DNA of 58,302 nt from Anaerolineales bacterium. Its GTDB lineage: Bacteria > Chloroflexota > Anaerolineae > Anaerolineales > UBA11579. The stretch lies in contig JAGVCA010000043.1 in NCBI GenBank assembly GCA_020059485.1, forward strand, positions 1 through 58,302, read 5' to 3'. A model generated the notes under the pieces. That model did no database searches, was not told the origin of the DNA, and worked only from the letters and a program-made list of their open reading frames with translations. Of the stretch, positions 33,746 through 43,652 are shown one piece after another. The position numbers and the translations under genes are program-made. Each line of letters begins with the position of its first letter. Within the stretch, counting starts at the first letter, position 1.

Positions 33746-33778
33746 AACAGCCCGCCGGATATCCGGCGGGCTGTTTCG
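33746..33778. terminator. Terminator-like palindrome after the tRNA cluster
   Basis: A perfect 30-base palindrome (AACAGCCCGCCGG and complement) ends in TTT. A second stem, CAGACGGCTG with its complement, lies just before at 33707-33732. The symmetry lets it serve both the tRNAs and the convergent beta-helix gene. Confidence 0.7.
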
Positions 33779-33826
33779 TGCCTGGGGTATGGACAGGTCG
33801 GAGACCTGTTGTTAAGTTTGTGGCGA

Positions 33827-36800
33827 TTACTCTCCGCGAGAGCCGAGCCAGCGGATCAGTTCCATGGCGCCGCCAACAACGAGCAGCAGCACCGCCAGCC
33901 CGATGAAGATCCACAGGATGGTGGTGAAACCGCCGCCGCCACTGAGCAGGTCGTCGAACAGGCCGCCTTCCCCGCCGCCGCCACCAGTACCATCCACGCC
34001 TTTGTCATCGGCGGTTGGTTCAGGTTCGCCGGCATCCGGCGGCGCGGGGGGCGTCGCGGTGTCGGTCGGCACGCGGGTGGGGGATGGGACCAATGTCTGG
34101 GTTGGGGTTGATGGCGTGCTGGTGGGTACCTCGGTGTTCGAGGTTGCCAGCGCGGTCAGGGTCAGGAACTGCGGCAGCAAGGTCGAAGTCCCGGTGATCG
34201 TGGGGGTGAGTGTCTGGGTGGATGTTTTGGCCAGGGTTGAAGTCGGCCTGCCGCCGGATCCGCCCGAGGAGGTGGAGGTCGGATTGGGTGTATTGGTCGG
34301 CGCGGGGGTAAATGTCTGGCTTGGGGTCGGGGTAAAGGTGTTGGTCGGGCTGATGTTCGATGTCGCCGTGGGCGTCATGGTGGGCGTATTCGTCAGGACG
34401 GGGGCCGAACCAAAGACATAAACCGAGTTTGAGAACTGAGATGTGTTGTTGGCGGGATCTGTGGCCGTGGCAGTGATGATCGTCAGATCTGGCAGGGCGA
34501 CAGGCGGGCCAGCCGTGAAGCTGGCAAAGCCGGAGCCGTTGGTGATGACGGTTGAGGTGAAGATATGGTTCTCGCCCTGCGATCCGCTGGTACTGCTGAA
34601 GAACTCCATGGTGTACTCGGTATCCGGCAGGGCGCCGGTGAGCGTGCCTTCGACCAGGATGTAGCTGCCGCCGTTCGAGGCGCTGATCAGGGCTGGTGCC
34701 GGGGTATTGTCGTTGCCGCCGGTACCAAGCTGAATGCCCAGCAAGGCATTGCTGACAATGCTGTTTTCCGAGATCAGGTTGCCGGTGCCGCCGGAGACGT
34801 ACACGCCACTCAGATTGTTGTGCCTGATGATATTGGTGTTGGCGACCAGGTTGTTGTTGGACGTATTGATGTTGATGCCGTGTCCGCTGTTGGGCAGATT
34901 GCCGCTGCCGCCGGCATACACGCCGATCTTATTGCCGTAAACGCGGTTGCCAGCGCCGCCACCGCTGATCTCGATCCCGTCGCTGTTGTTACCGGAAATG
35001 GTATTGGTCTCGATCAGGTTGTTGGAGCTGCCTTCCAGCCGGACGCCGTCCGAGGTGTTGCCCCGGTCGAGCGTGCCGCCCGCATCAGTGCCAATGAAGT
35101 TGCTGCGGATGGTGTTGTCCTGGGAGGCGGAACCGACCAGCCGGACACCGTACTGGTTGGCGGAGATGACATTGTTGCGCACCAGGTTGCCGGTCTGCCC
35201 GTTGATGTTGACGCCGACCTGGTTGCCGGCGCTGGTGGAGCCGTTGGCCAGCAGGCCGATGTAGTTGTTGGAGACAGTCGAGCCGGTAGTGTTAAGCTGC
35301 ACGCCTGCTCCGCTGCCGAAGTTGATGATCGACAGGCCATCGATGGTGCTGCCCGGTTCATTGAGCACCAGTCCGTCCACGCTGCCGGCACCAGTGCCGC
35401 TGACCTCGATGATCGGCGGGCCAGAATAGCCGGAGGGTTTGCCCTTGATCAAGACGGGCACAGTGATGGCCGGGAGGGCTGAGCCGATCTCGATGCGGTG
35501 CGGTGCAGTGCCGGCGATGTTGAAGCTGATGGTGTAGGGCGGCGCAGCACCGGCGTTGGCCTCCTGGATGGCGGCCCGCAGGGTGCACACCCCGCCGCCG
35601 ACATCACAGAAACCGTCGCCAATCGCGGCCCCGACCTCTGCCGAATCGGCCGTGGAGTTGACCACGAACACGCCGGAAGAGCCGGGCGAGTCCGGTTCCT
35701 GCACCACGGCGCAGGGGGAGAATTCCGAAGTATCCTTGAGGCCGCCAGTGCCTTCGTCGTAGGTGACCGTGGCTGTGATGAATTCACCGACATCAATGGA
35801 AGTGTCGGCGATCTCGTAATCGATGGCGGTGGGGTTGGCGCTGATCGTCAGCGGGAGCACAGCCACCCGCTTGGCGCCTTCACCGTATCCGCTGGCATCA
35901 CAAGTGCTGTTGGCAAAAAATTCGATCCGGTAGTTCGGCCGGGTGATGTCTGTATCGAGTTCGCCGGTGATCTGAACGCCGGTGGCAGTTTGCTTGGCGG
36001 TGAAGGTGACAAAGTTCTGCAGGTAATTGGGGCCGTCATCCGGGTCGCCGGCGTCGTTCAGGGTCACCCCGGTGGGAGCCAGGTCAATGCCGAGGTCGCC
36101 GTTGCTATAGATCTGGTTGCCGATGATCGTGTTGCCATAACTGTTTGCGACGGTGTTGAGGATGTAGATGCCTTTGCCGTCGTTGTAGGCGATCCGGTTG
36201 CCCAGGGCAGTGGAGGTATCGCCGATGGTGCTGTCGAAGCTGTTGTCGATCAGGATGCCGTGATTGGTGTTTCCCAGGTCCAGGTTGGAGAAAGCGCCCA
36301 GACCGATGCGGTTATCCTTCAGGGACACCCCGGTGGTACCGTTATACAGGCGCAGGCCGCTGCCGGTGTTGGCTGAGACCACATTACCGGAGAAATCAAC
36401 CGTTGAGACATTCGACAGGCTGACCCCGTAACTGATATTCGGCATGGCGGTATCGCCATCGATATCGAGACCGATGATATTGTTCTGGATCACCAGGTCG
36501 CTGGAATCGAGCGCGAACAAACCGATTGACGCATTGCCGGAGATCAGGTTCATCCGGACAGCGCCGATGCTGACACCGGAGGCGGACGCGATGCGGAGGC
36601 CGCCGCTCTGGTTGGGGATGGCGTCCTCGCCGATGGCAGAGGTGCCGATATAGTTGCCGCTGATCTCGCTGCCGGAGGAGACACCGGTGATCACCACGCC
36701 GTAACCATAGTTGCCGGAGATGATATTGCGTTGACCGCTGGTTGAACCGCCGATCGTGGCATTGGTGACATCGGAGATGCGGATGCCGTCTGCTCCGGCG

Positions 36801-37516
36801 GGGGTGCCAGCTTCCAGAGCAGCATCGCCGGCGGCATTCAGGCCGATGATGTTACCGATAATGGCCGCGCCATCCGAAGCCGCGCCGGAAATAATGATGC
36901 CGCCAGCGTCGTTGCCGGAGATCAGGTTGTCGGAAATGGTGACATTGGGCGAGTCGGAGACGCGGATGCCTTTTTCGGTGTTGCCGCCATCGGTGGTGCC
37001 GTTGGCCGCCACGCCGATGTAGTTCTTGTCCAGGATAACGCCATCTGCCCCGCCGGAAATGCGGATGGCATCTTCGGCGAAGTCGATCAGAGAGAGCCGG
37101 CGCACGACCACATTGTCTGCGGTGATGTTGAGGCCGATGAATGTGCCGCCGCCGCCGTCGATGGTGACACGGCCGCCGGTGGAGGTGGCATCAATGGTGA
37201 CCGGATAGACGATGGTCGGCAGGGCGGTGGCGGGATTGAGCGTCATGACCACATTGAAGGTGATCACGTCGATGTCATCGACCCGATTGGCTTCCATCAG
37301 GGCGGCGCGCAAAGTGCAGTTATCCACACCGTCGCCGGGGCTGATATCGCACGTGCCGTCCGGGACCGCATCTGGATCGTCGCCCAGATCGTTGACGAGG
37401 AAGGTGCTGGCCTGGACCGGCTGCGCGGGGAGCGAGCCGTAGACCAGCCCGACCAGCATCAAAGCGGTCAGGGCAATCTTGATCATTTTGGGGGTGGTCT
37501 TCTGTCGAGTGTTCAT
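33827..37516 (-). CDS. Large beta-helix surface protein with two CSLREC-type modules
   Basis: The 1229-residue protein has a signal peptide (about 1-33). Two modules each begin with a CSLREC-like motif (CTLRAALMEAN near 66 and CTLRAAIQEAN near 644). Each is followed by parallel beta-helix repeats of NNxIGxxxxG type (VSNNYIGL, IRSNFIGTDAGG, NKIGV). A Thr/Pro-rich stalk of about 130 residues (TPTMTPTATS, TPSQTFTPAP) leads to a C-terminal membrane helix with a short basic tail. The fold is that of polysaccharide-binding or degrading proteins; no catalytic site is evident. It is likely displayed on the cell wall. Confidence 0.82.
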   Translation of the reverse strand: MNTRQKTTPKMIKIALTALMLVGLVYGSLPAQPVQASTFLVNDLGDDPDAVPDGTCDISPGDGVDNCTLRAALMEANRVDDIDVITFNVVMTLNPATALPTIVYPVTIDATSTGGRVTIDGGGGTFIGLNITADNVVVRRLSLIDFAEDAIRISGGADGVILDKNYIGVAANGTTDGGNTEKGIRVSDSPNVTISDNLISGNDAGGIIISGAASDGAAIIGNIIGLNAAGDAALEAGTPAGADGIRISDVTNATIGGSTSGQRNIISGNYGYGVVITGVSSGSEISGNYIGTSAIGEDAIPNQSGGLRIASASGVSIGAVRMNLISGNASIGLFALDSSDLVIQNNIIGLDIDGDTAMPNISYGVSLSNVSTVDFSGNVVSANTGSGLRLYNGTTGVSLKDNRIGLGAFSNLDLGNTNHGILIDNSFDSTIGDTSTALGNRIAYNDGKGIYILNTVANSYGNTIIGNQIYSNGDLGIDLAPTGVTLNDAGDPDDGPNYLQNFVTFTAKQTATGVQITGELDTDITRPNYRIEFFANSTCDASGYGEGAKRVAVLPLTISANPTAIDYEIADTSIDVGEFITATVTYDEGTGGLKDTSEFSPCAVVQEPDSPGSSGVFVVNSTADSAEVGAAIGDGFCDVGGGVCTLRAAIQEANAGAAPPYTISFNIAGTAPHRIEIGSALPAITVPVLIKGKPSGYSGPPIIEVSGTGAGSVDGLVLNEPGSTIDGLSIINFGSGAGVQLNTTGSTVSNNYIGLLANGSTSAGNQVGVNINGQTGNLVRNNVISANQYGVRLVGSASQDNTIRSNFIGTDAGGTLDRGNTSDGVRLEGSSNNLIETNTISGNNSDGIEISGGGAGNRVYGNKIGVYAGGSGNLPNSGHGININTSNNNLVANTNIIRHNNLSGVYVSGGTGNLISENSIVSNALLGIQLGTGGNDNTPAPALISASNGGSYILVEGTLTGALPDTEYTMEFFSSTSGSQGENHIFTSTVITNGSGFASFTAGPPVALPDLTIITATATDPANNTSQFSNSVYVFGSAPVLTNTPTMTPTATSNISPTNTFTPTPSQTFTPAPTNTPNPTSTSSGGSGGRPTSTLAKTSTQTLTPTITGTSTLLPQFLTLTALATSNTEVPTSTPSTPTQTLVPSPTRVPTDTATPPAPPDAGEPEPTADDKGVDGTGGGGGEGGLFDDLLSGGGGFTTILWIFIGLAVLLLVVGGAMELIRWLGSRGE

Positions 37517-37734
37517 ACGCTTCCCTATCTCTTCCGGTTAAGTGCAAATGCACAAACCTGCTGGTTTGCTGCCTGATTGCTCAATGTTTTGGTTGCAATA
37601 GTGATGCCGGGTTGACGTCCTGCCGGAGGGTGCGACCGGGCATCCTACCGTATTTATACAGTTAAACGGCCAATTTTGCGCCGGGTTTTGGCTTCCAATT
37701 TTGATAACCAAGCGGCCATTGGTACTGGGGGCGG

Positions 37735-38505
37735 TCAAGTTTGGTCTCGCAGGAGCGCGGCCGGGAGGGTGATCTGGCCTTCCTGGGGGATGCCGACCTG
37801 GGTGAGATCTGCGGGCTGGTGGGCGGCCTGCCAGGCCAGGTAGGCGGCGGCCATGGCGGAAAGAGCTGGCGCGGAAAGGACGGTATCGAGCGGGAGGACG
37901 CCCTGCAGGAGGCGGTAGCGGGTGATCTCTTCGAAGAAGGACATCGGGTCGGGGAGCTTCAGGCCGAGATCGTAGAGGGCGAGCATGCGCTGTAGACGGC
38001 CATGCAGGCTGTTGGCCGGCAGGACCTGGCCGGGGAGCCAGGCGCGGTAGCCCAGTTCGGGCAGGACTTCGAGGATTTGGTTGAGGTGGTCGGCGCCGGG
38101 CTGCCAGGGCTGGTAACCGCTTTTTCCGAGTTTTTCGGTTAGTTTGAAGGCGGTCTGCATCCACTGGGGGGCGTCGGCGGCTTTGGCGGGGGTCTGGAAG
38201 ACGGGCAGGCCGTGCTGGCGGAGGGTGTATTCGGCGACGCGCATGTTGCCGGGACGGCCCTTGCTGAGCGGGATGAGGTATTGCTCGCGGCGGTCGGCGT
38301 TGGTCAGGATGCGGGCGTTGGGACGGGCGGGTCCGTGGATGGCGATGACGGCTTGCTGCTGGCCGCTGAGGAAGGCGAGCAGGGTGTTGAGGTCGCCGTG
38401 GGCGCGGGCCAGCAGGTCGAGCTCCGGGCTGAGGGCGGCGTAATGGATGGACTTTTTGCCCGGGGAAGGGTCGATGCCGATATAGACGATGGAGGAGAAC
38501 AGCAT
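37735..38505 (-). CDS. DUF429-like predicted nuclease (RNase H fold)
   Basis: The 256-residue protein starts with the RNase-H-like strand VYIGIDPSPGKK with its Asp, followed by AVIAIHGPARPN and AEYTLRQHGLPVFQTP, as in DUF429 proteins. A DHLNQILEVLPELGYRAWL segment matches the second half of that family. DUF429 members are predicted nucleases with no proven substrate. The gene stands alone; 218 bp without features separate it from the beta-helix gene start. Confidence 0.62.
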   Translation of the reverse strand: MLFSSIVYIGIDPSPGKKSIHYAALSPELDLLARAHGDLNTLLAFLSGQQQAVIAIHGPARPNARILTNADRREQYLIPLSKGRPGNMRVAEYTLRQHGLPVFQTPAKAADAPQWMQTAFKLTEKLGKSGYQPWQPGADHLNQILEVLPELGYRAWLPGQVLPANSLHGRLQRMLALYDLGLKLPDPMSFFEEITRYRLLQGVLPLDTVLSAPALSAMAAAYLAWQAAHQPADLTQVGIPQEGQITLPAALLRDQT

Positions 38506-38745
38506 GCTTGCTCCTGCCTGCCGAAGGTGGGTGGATGATTAACTTTTAACATAGCGGAGAACTGCGCGGAACGCAACTTGGGCGGGGCAGGAATTGGGGG
38601 AAGATATTTAGGAGAAACAGATTGCTTCGGCCGCGGGCAGTGCGTGCCGGTCTCGCAATGACATCTGCCACCTTGCAATCTGGGCGGGGCTGGGATATAA
38701 TCTGCATCTACCCGACGGGCGGGGGAATCCTGCCCGAAAGACTTT

Positions 38746-38822
<77 letters not shown>

Positions 38823-38828
38823 GATAGA

Positions 38829-38860
38829 AATAACCTGACCATGCGGTCAGGTTATTTTGT
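38829..38860 (+). terminator. Terminator of tRNA-Pro
   Basis: A 12-bp stem (AATAACCTGACC with its complement) has an ATGC loop and runs into TTTTG. It lies 8 bp after the tRNA. Confidence 0.85.
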
Positions 38861-39071
38861 TTATGGGGATTGCACCGTCTCCCGCCCGCCAGAGATAATT
38901 TTAAGGTTATTCCCGGTTTCCATAGGGTATGATTATGGAGCGTGTGATCCACAACCCACCACACCAGACAGAAGGGAGGGCGCAGCGGATTATCTGATAT
39001 TCCCCTAACCGTATCGACTCTACTTGATCTCTGTAAGCACCTTCACTAAAACGCTTTTACAGGAGGTTATG

Positions 39072-42000
39072 ATGAAATGGTCTGCGGCGCGTGCTAAAGC
39101 GCGCAAGATCGTGATCCTGGGGGCTATGCTGTGTTTGTTCCTGAGTTTTTCCAGTTTGACTTCCAACGCGAATACAACCGAACTGTTCTTTTCGGAATAC
39201 ATTGAAGGGTCCAGCCTGAACAAGGCGCTGGAAATCTACAATGGCACCGGGTCGGCTGTCGATCTGGCGGCCGACAACTACAGTATCGAGGTGTACTTCA
39301 ATGGCAGCGGGGCTGCCGGCACCACGATCGCTTTAACCGGCGTGGTGGCAGATGGGGATGTGTTTGTCGTGGCAGATGATGGCGCCGATCCGCTGATCCT
39401 GGCCCAGACGGACCAGACCACTACCAGCAGCCTGTTCAACGGGGACGATGCGATTGTGCTGCTGAAAAATGGCGTGGTGATCGATGCGTTTGGTCAGATC
39501 GGCACCGATCCGGGCACCCAGTGGCCAGGCGGCGGGGCAGATGATACTCTGCGCCGGGCAGACACGATCTGCGCAGGGGATACCAACGCCACAGATGCCT
39601 TTGACGCTTCGATCGAATGGGTCAGTTTCCCGACGAACGACTTCAGTGGTCTGGGCGCGCATTCTGCCAATTGCAATGGCGGCCCGGCACCGGTGGCGGA
39701 AGTGCTGCTGACCGAGATCGTGGTCACACCGACCGGCGGCGAATTTGTCGAGATCTACAATCCCGGCGGCGCGGCCATCGATCTGAGCGATTACTACCTC
39801 ACCGATGCCACCTTTGCGGGCGGAGGGACGTACTATTACAACATCGTGACTGGCAGCAATGCCGGCGGGGGGGGATTTGGCGACTTCCTGGCGCGCTTCC
39901 CGGATGGGGCCAGCATCGGGGCGGGGGAATATCAGACGATTGCCATGACCGGGTCAAGCGCCTTCTTTGCTGAGTATGGCCTGTACCCGACCTATGAACT
40001 GTTTGACGACGGCAGCAACGACGGCGAGCAGTTGATGCGGGAAGGTCTGCCCGGTTCGATCAATGGGCAGGGCGGGTTGACCAACGGCGGCGAGGTCGTG
40101 GTGCTGTTCTATTGGGACGGATTGACCGACCTGGTCACCGATGTGGATTATGCGCTGTGGGGCGACAAGGATGAAGCGGTCGACAAGAGCGGGGTCATGA
40201 TCGATGGGCCGGATGCCGATCCGGATACCAGCGCCTACCTGCCCGATACCGCCATCAGTAGTCAGGATGTGATTGCCCTGGGTGCGCACACGAGCGGTAA
40301 TTCCTGGCAGCGGGAAGATCTGACCGAAGGCACAGAGTCCACGAGCGGCGGTAACGGCGTGAACGGAGAGGATGAAACCTCGGAGAACCTCTCGGCGACC
40401 TGGTGCGAGTATGCACCGACGCCAGGAGCGGCAACTGTGTGTCCGCCTCCGCCCTCCACGGATTGGGTGATCAACGAGATCCTCGCGGATCCGGATGCCA
40501 CGCTGGGGGATGCAAATGGCGATGGGGTTGTGAATACTACCCAGGATGAGTTTGTCGAGATCTTTAACAATAGCGGGGATGCGAAGGATATCAGTGGATG
40601 GACGATCAACGATGGGTTCGGCCTGCGGCACACCTTCCCTTCCGGGACGACCGTCCAGCCGTTCTGCTCGGTGGTGGTCTTCGCCGGCGGGTCGCCGTCC
40701 GGGACATTTGGCGGCAGCCTGATTCAGACAGCATCCAGCGGGCAGTTGGGTTTGAACAACGGCGGTGATACCGTCACCCTGTACGATGGCGGCACCCCGG
40801 TGGTGAGTTATGGCTATGGCAGCGAGGGCGGGAACAACCAGTCCCTGACCCGCGATCCGGATATCAGCGGGCCAGAGCCGCTGGTCTTCCACAGCACGGC
40901 GACAGGTTCCGGCGGGGCGTTGTTCTCCCCGGGCACGTTGATCGACGGTTCTGCGTTCTCTGGCTGCCAGGGAGTGCAAACCTTGAAGATCCACGAAGTC
41001 CAGGGGGCGGGAGCAGCCAGCCCGGTGGACGGCCAGACGGTGATCATCGAGGCGGTTGTTGTCGGCGATTTCCAGGATGGCCTATCTGGCACAAGCGGAG
41101 ATCTGAACGGGTTCTTCGTGCAGGAAGAGGATGCCGATGCTGACCTGGATGCAATGACCTCGGAGGGCATCTTTGTCTTTGACGGGTCCAGCCCGGCGGT
41201 CGATGTGGCTGTCGGTGACCTGGTGAGGGTGGAGGGCCTGGTTTCAGAGTTCAATGGTCTGACTGAGATCACTGCTTTCAGCGGCGTCACGATCATCAGC
41301 AGTGGTAATCCGCTGCCCGCACCGACCGCGGTCTACCTGCCATTGACTGCGGTGGATGAGCTGGAAGCGTATGAGGGTATGTCGGTCGTACTGCTGCAAT
41401 CGCTGTCGATCGTGGAGTACTTCGACTTTGACCGGTATGGCGAGGTGGTGGTGGCACCGGATCGTCTGTTCCAACCGACAGCGCTGTTTGCGCCTGGTTC
41501 GGGTGATGCCGCCGCTGAGGCTGCCATGAATGCCCTCAGCCGGCTGCTGGTGGATGATGGCCGTACCGTGCAGAATCCAGACCCGGCTATCCGGCCTGAC
41601 GGCGTGGTCTTTGACCTGAGCAACCGGTTCCGGGGTGGAGACCAGATCAGCAACCTGATCGGTGTGATGGACTATGCCTTTGGCGCTTACCGGATCCAGC
41701 CGACTGGCGTGGCTGGGTACACAGAACTCAACCCGCGCCCGTTTGCACCGGATGCGGTTGGCGGAACACTGCGCGTGGCGACCTTCAATGTGCTGAACTA
41801 CTTCACCACCCTGGACGGGAGCGGTCCGATCTGCGGGCCGTTGTCTGACCAGGACTGCCGCGGTGCAGATGACCCGGATGAGTTCATGCGTCAGCGGGAC
41901 AAGATCATCGCAGCCCTGGCAACGATCGATGCTGACGTGGTCGGGTTGATCGAGATCGAGAACCATCCCGGGGATGTGCCGGTGGCAGATCTTGTCAGCG

Positions 42001-43076
42001 GGCTGAACGATGTGATGGGATCGGGAACCTATGCGTATGTCGTTACCGGCGCGATAGGAACGGATGCGATCCGGGTGGCGCTGATCTACAAGCCCGCCTC
42101 GGTTTCATTGCTGGGCAGCTATGCAGTGCTGGATGACCCAGCCTTCACAGATCCAATGGGATATGGCGAGGAAATGAGCCGCCCGGCTCTGGCCCAAACC
42201 TTCCTGGATAACAGCACGGGAGGCGTCTTCACCGCTGTGGTCAATCATCTCAAGTCCAAAGGCTCTTCCTGCGGGGCGGGCGATGATGACCCGGAGCAGG
42301 GCAATTGTAACCTGACACGCACTCTCGGCGCACAAGCGCTTGTGGACTGGCTGGCGACGGACCCGACCGGCAGCGGCGATGCAGATGTCTTGATCCTGGG
42401 GGACCTGAATGCCTACGATAAGGAAGATCCGATCACGGTGCTGCTAGCGGCTGGATACAGCGACCTGGTGTACGATTACCAGGGCGAGTATGCCTACAGC
42501 TATGTCTTCGATGGACAGTTGGGGTACCTGGATTACGCGCTGGCGAATCCAGATCTGCTGGATGAAGTGAGCGGGACGACGGTCTGGCATATCAACGCCG
42601 ACGAGCCGGACATCCTGGACTATGATACAAGCTTCAAGCAGCCTGCCCAGGATGCGCTGTATGAACCGAATGCTTACCGGGCTTCAGACCATGATCCGGT
42701 GATCGTCGGGCTGAATGTGTGTGACGAGATCGCTCCGGTCTTCGATTCCATCATCGCAACGCCGGACAGCCTGTGGCCGGCCAACCACAAATACGTGGAT
42801 GTCGAGGTCACCGTGATCGTCAGCGATAACTTCGACCCGAATCCGACGATCACGCTGCTGTCGGTGACTTCCAATGAGCCGGACGACACAAACGGCGATG
42901 GGATGACGATCGATGATATCGTGATCGTGGATGACTTCCACTTCCAACTGCGGGCGGAACGGGTGGCGACCGGGACAGGACGGATCTACACGATCACCTA
43001 CCAGGTGATGGATGCCTGCGGGAATTTCTCGATCGAATCTGTCACAGTCACGGTGCCGTTGAACCAGATGCCGTAA
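39072..43076 (+). CDS. ExeM/NucH-like extracellular nuclease with lamin-tail domains
   Basis: The 1334-residue protein has a signal peptide (about 1-35). Three lamin-tail-like domains follow (about 36-195, 215-460, 463-630; FFSEYIEGSS, EFVEIYNPGG, EFVEIFNNSG). Next come an OB-fold segment (about 635-760), an endonuclease/exonuclease/phosphatase domain (about 900-1215: TFNVLNYF, GLIEIEN, VVNHLKSKG, ILGDLNAY, ASDHDPV) and an Ig-like end domain (SLWPANHKYVDV). The DLNAY and SDHDPV catalytic motifs are intact. ExeM-type enzymes degrade extracellular DNA. ATG 39072 is used because AGGAGG lies 5 bp upstream. Confidence 0.9.
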   Translation: MKWSAARAKARKIVILGAMLCLFLSFSSLTSNANTTELFFSEYIEGSSLNKALEIYNGTGSAVDLAADNYSIEVYFNGSGAAGTTIALTGVVADGDVFVVADDGADPLILAQTDQTTTSSLFNGDDAIVLLKNGVVIDAFGQIGTDPGTQWPGGGADDTLRRADTICAGDTNATDAFDASIEWVSFPTNDFSGLGAHSANCNGGPAPVAEVLLTEIVVTPTGGEFVEIYNPGGAAIDLSDYYLTDATFAGGGTYYYNIVTGSNAGGGGFGDFLARFPDGASIGAGEYQTIAMTGSSAFFAEYGLYPTYELFDDGSNDGEQLMREGLPGSINGQGGLTNGGEVVVLFYWDGLTDLVTDVDYALWGDKDEAVDKSGVMIDGPDADPDTSAYLPDTAISSQDVIALGAHTSGNSWQREDLTEGTESTSGGNGVNGEDETSENLSATWCEYAPTPGAATVCPPPPSTDWVINEILADPDATLGDANGDGVVNTTQDEFVEIFNNSGDAKDISGWTINDGFGLRHTFPSGTTVQPFCSVVVFAGGSPSGTFGGSLIQTASSGQLGLNNGGDTVTLYDGGTPVVSYGYGSEGGNNQSLTRDPDISGPEPLVFHSTATGSGGALFSPGTLIDGSAFSGCQGVQTLKIHEVQGAGAASPVDGQTVIIEAVVVGDFQDGLSGTSGDLNGFFVQEEDADADLDAMTSEGIFVFDGSSPAVDVAVGDLVRVEGLVSEFNGLTEITAFSGVTIISSGNPLPAPTAVYLPLTAVDELEAYEGMSVVLLQSLSIVEYFDFDRYGEVVVAPDRLFQPTALFAPGSGDAAAEAAMNALSRLLVDDGRTVQNPDPAIRPDGVVFDLSNRFRGGDQISNLIGVMDYAFGAYRIQPTGVAGYTELNPRPFAPDAVGGTLRVATFNVLNYFTTLDGSGPICGPLSDQDCRGADDPDEFMRQRDKIIAALATIDADVVGLIEIENHPGDVPVADLVSGLNDVMGSGTYAYVVTGAIGTDAIRVALIYKPASVSLLGSYAVLDDPAFTDPMGYGEEMSRPALAQTFLDNSTGGVFTAVVNHLKSKGSSCGAGDDDPEQGNCNLTRTLGAQALVDWLATDPTGSGDADVLILGDLNAYDKEDPITVLLAAGYSDLVYDYQGEYAYSYVFDGQLGYLDYALANPDLLDEVSGTTVWHINADEPDILDYDTSFKQPAQDALYEPNAYRASDHDPVIVGLNVCDEIAPVFDSIIATPDSLWPANHKYVDVEVTVIVSDNFDPNPTITLLSVTSNEPDDTNGDGMTIDDIVIVDDFHFQLRAERVATGTGRIYTITYQVMDACGNFSIESVTVTVPLNQMP

Positions 43077-43097
43077 GTTGATGGCTGGTTGATCTGC

Positions 43098-43130
43098 GCG
43101 GGCCTGCCGAAAGGCAGGCCCGCATTTTTT
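43098..43130 (+). terminator. Terminator of the nuclease gene
   Basis: An 11-bp stem (GCGGGCCTGCC with its complement), a GAAA tetraloop and ATTTTTT lie 21 bp after the stop. Confidence 0.95.
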
Positions 43131-43271
43131 GTTGGGAAGCGTGATGATGCAGGCGGCGTTTGGCAAAGTCAAACGCCCGAACGATCGGCCTACGCCATTG
43201 TTAAGTGGCTTGTCCCCGTCCCCTGTTATAATCCCACCACTTTTATCCAATTTCCCTAAAGGAGTACAACA

Positions 43272-43643
43272 ATGGAACTGGGCGCATTTTCGATCAGTCT
43301 GGCCGTTAAGGATATCCACGCCTCACGGGCGTTCTATGAAAAACTGGGCTTCGGCGACATGGGCGGTGACATCTCGCAAAACTGGCTGATCATGAAGAAT
43401 GGTCCGCACGTCATCGGGCTGTTCCAGGGGATGTTCGAGAAGAACCTTCTGACCTTCAATCCCGGCTGGGACCAGGACGCCAAACCACTGGCGTCGTTTG
43501 CCGATGTGCGCGAGATCCAGAAACACCTCAAGGAACAGGGTGTGCCCCTCAAAGAAGAAGCCGACCCGGAAACGACCGGGCCGGCTTACATCACGCTGGA
43601 AGACCCGGATGGCAACCCGATCCTGATCGACCAGCACCGCTAA
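43272..43643 (+). CDS. VOC (glyoxalase-like) family protein
   Basis: The 123-residue protein starts [20 protein letters not shown] and ends in [17 protein letters not shown], the two halves of a VOC domain with the C-terminal metal-ligand region kept. AAAGGAG precedes the ATG. The substrate is unknown. It is not closely similar to the VOC protein at 12250-12681. Confidence 0.85.
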   Translation: MELGAFSISLAVKDIHASRAFYEKLGFGDMGGDISQNWLIMKNGPHVIGLFQGMFEKNLLTFNPGWDQDAKPLASFADVREIQKHLKEQGVPLKEEADPETTGPAYITLEDPDGNPILIDQHR

Positions 43644-43652
43644 ACGTCTGTC

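Noticed and set aside
34565-36376. Long plus-strand frames opposite the beta-helix protein
   Set aside because: These are repetitive Val/Ala/Asp-rich shadows caused by the repeat structure of the real gene.
39954-41966. Minus-strand frames opposite the nuclease gene
   Set aside because: The sense strand has intact catalytic motifs and signal peptide; the antisense frames show no features.
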